13,754 nucleotides of DNA from Deltaproteobacteria bacterium (GTDB taxonomy: Bacteria; Desulfobacterota; Desulfobaccia; Desulfobaccales; 0-14-0-80-60-11): assembly GCA_019308625.1 (NCBI GenBank), contig JAFDHU010000046.1:1-13754 (forward strand), written 5' to 3'. The position numbers and the translations under genes are program-made. The notes under the pieces were generated by a model. That model saw only the letters and a program-made list of their open reading frames with translations. It searched no databases and was not told the DNA's origin. Positions 13,747 through 13,754 of this stretch are shown piece after piece. How positions within the stretch are numbered: the first letter of the stretch is position 1; each line of letters begins with the position of its first letter.

Positions 13747-13754
13747 ATGTACCC
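13747..13754 (+). CDS. Start of a further gene (3' partial, first two codons only)
   Basis: ATG TAC begins 7 bases after GAGGAG (13734-13739), a good ribosome site, just before the window ends. Only Met-Tyr is visible, so nothing can be said about the product except that the cluster continues on the same strand. Confidence 0.5.

Noticed and set aside
1..13754. CRISPR arrays, tRNA/rRNA genes, insertion sequences
   Set aside because: No spaced direct repeats, cloverleaf-like segments, transposase frames or terminal inverted repeats were seen.

Overview
The window is a GC-rich, single-strand (all +) block devoted to copper and other heavy-metal handling. It looks bacterial and Gram-negative: several proteins carry Sec-type signal peptides, and one oxidase ends in an outer-membrane-like beta-rich domain with a terminal Phe. 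The style (acetate/sulfate-reducer-like copper islands, high GC, many small Met-rich secreted proteins) suggests Desulfobacterota or a relative. That placement is an inference from gene style; there is no rRNA or housekeeping marker here to fix it.

Layout from left to right. (1) 1-1932: C-terminal 642 residues of a CopA-type Cu+-exporting P1B-ATPase whose start lies outside the window. (2) 2010-4340: CopA/PcoA-type multicopper oxidase with a Met-rich insert and an extra C-terminal beta-rich domain. (3) 4341-4725: a gap without a credible gene. (4) 4726-7097: a small Met-rich secreted protein, a two-TM protein with a histidine-kinase-like H-box but no ATPase domain, a short Met-rich reading frame lacking a signal peptide, and a full two-TM histidine kinase. 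(5) 7194-7988: a membrane-anchored protein joining a Cys/His metal-binding motif to a ferritin-like helical domain. (6) 8209-8646: a secreted paralogue of the Met-rich protein with most Met positions replaced. (7) 8847-10742: a second P1B-ATPase with an APC instead of CPC/SPC motif. (8) 10955-12212: a 50-residue secreted Met peptide followed by a second two-TM histidine kinase. (9) 12284-13459: a pentapeptide-repeat membrane protein with an N-terminal Cys/His motif. (10) 13552-13710: a 52-residue His/Gly-rich membrane protein, and at 13747 the first codons of another gene.

How the parts fit. Cu+ leaves the cytoplasm through the first ATPase. In the periplasm it can be oxidised by the multicopper oxidase and bound by the small Met-rich proteins. 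The second ATPase probably handles a different or additional divalent metal. The most striking pattern is that each of the three two-TM sensor-like proteins is immediately preceded by a short Met-rich reading frame of one recognisable family (4726 then 5187; 5799 then 6036; 10955 then 11160). No response regulator is present. I infer a repeated 'Met-peptide plus kinase' sensing module and regard it as the best candidate here for an undescribed system. It rests on sequence reading only.
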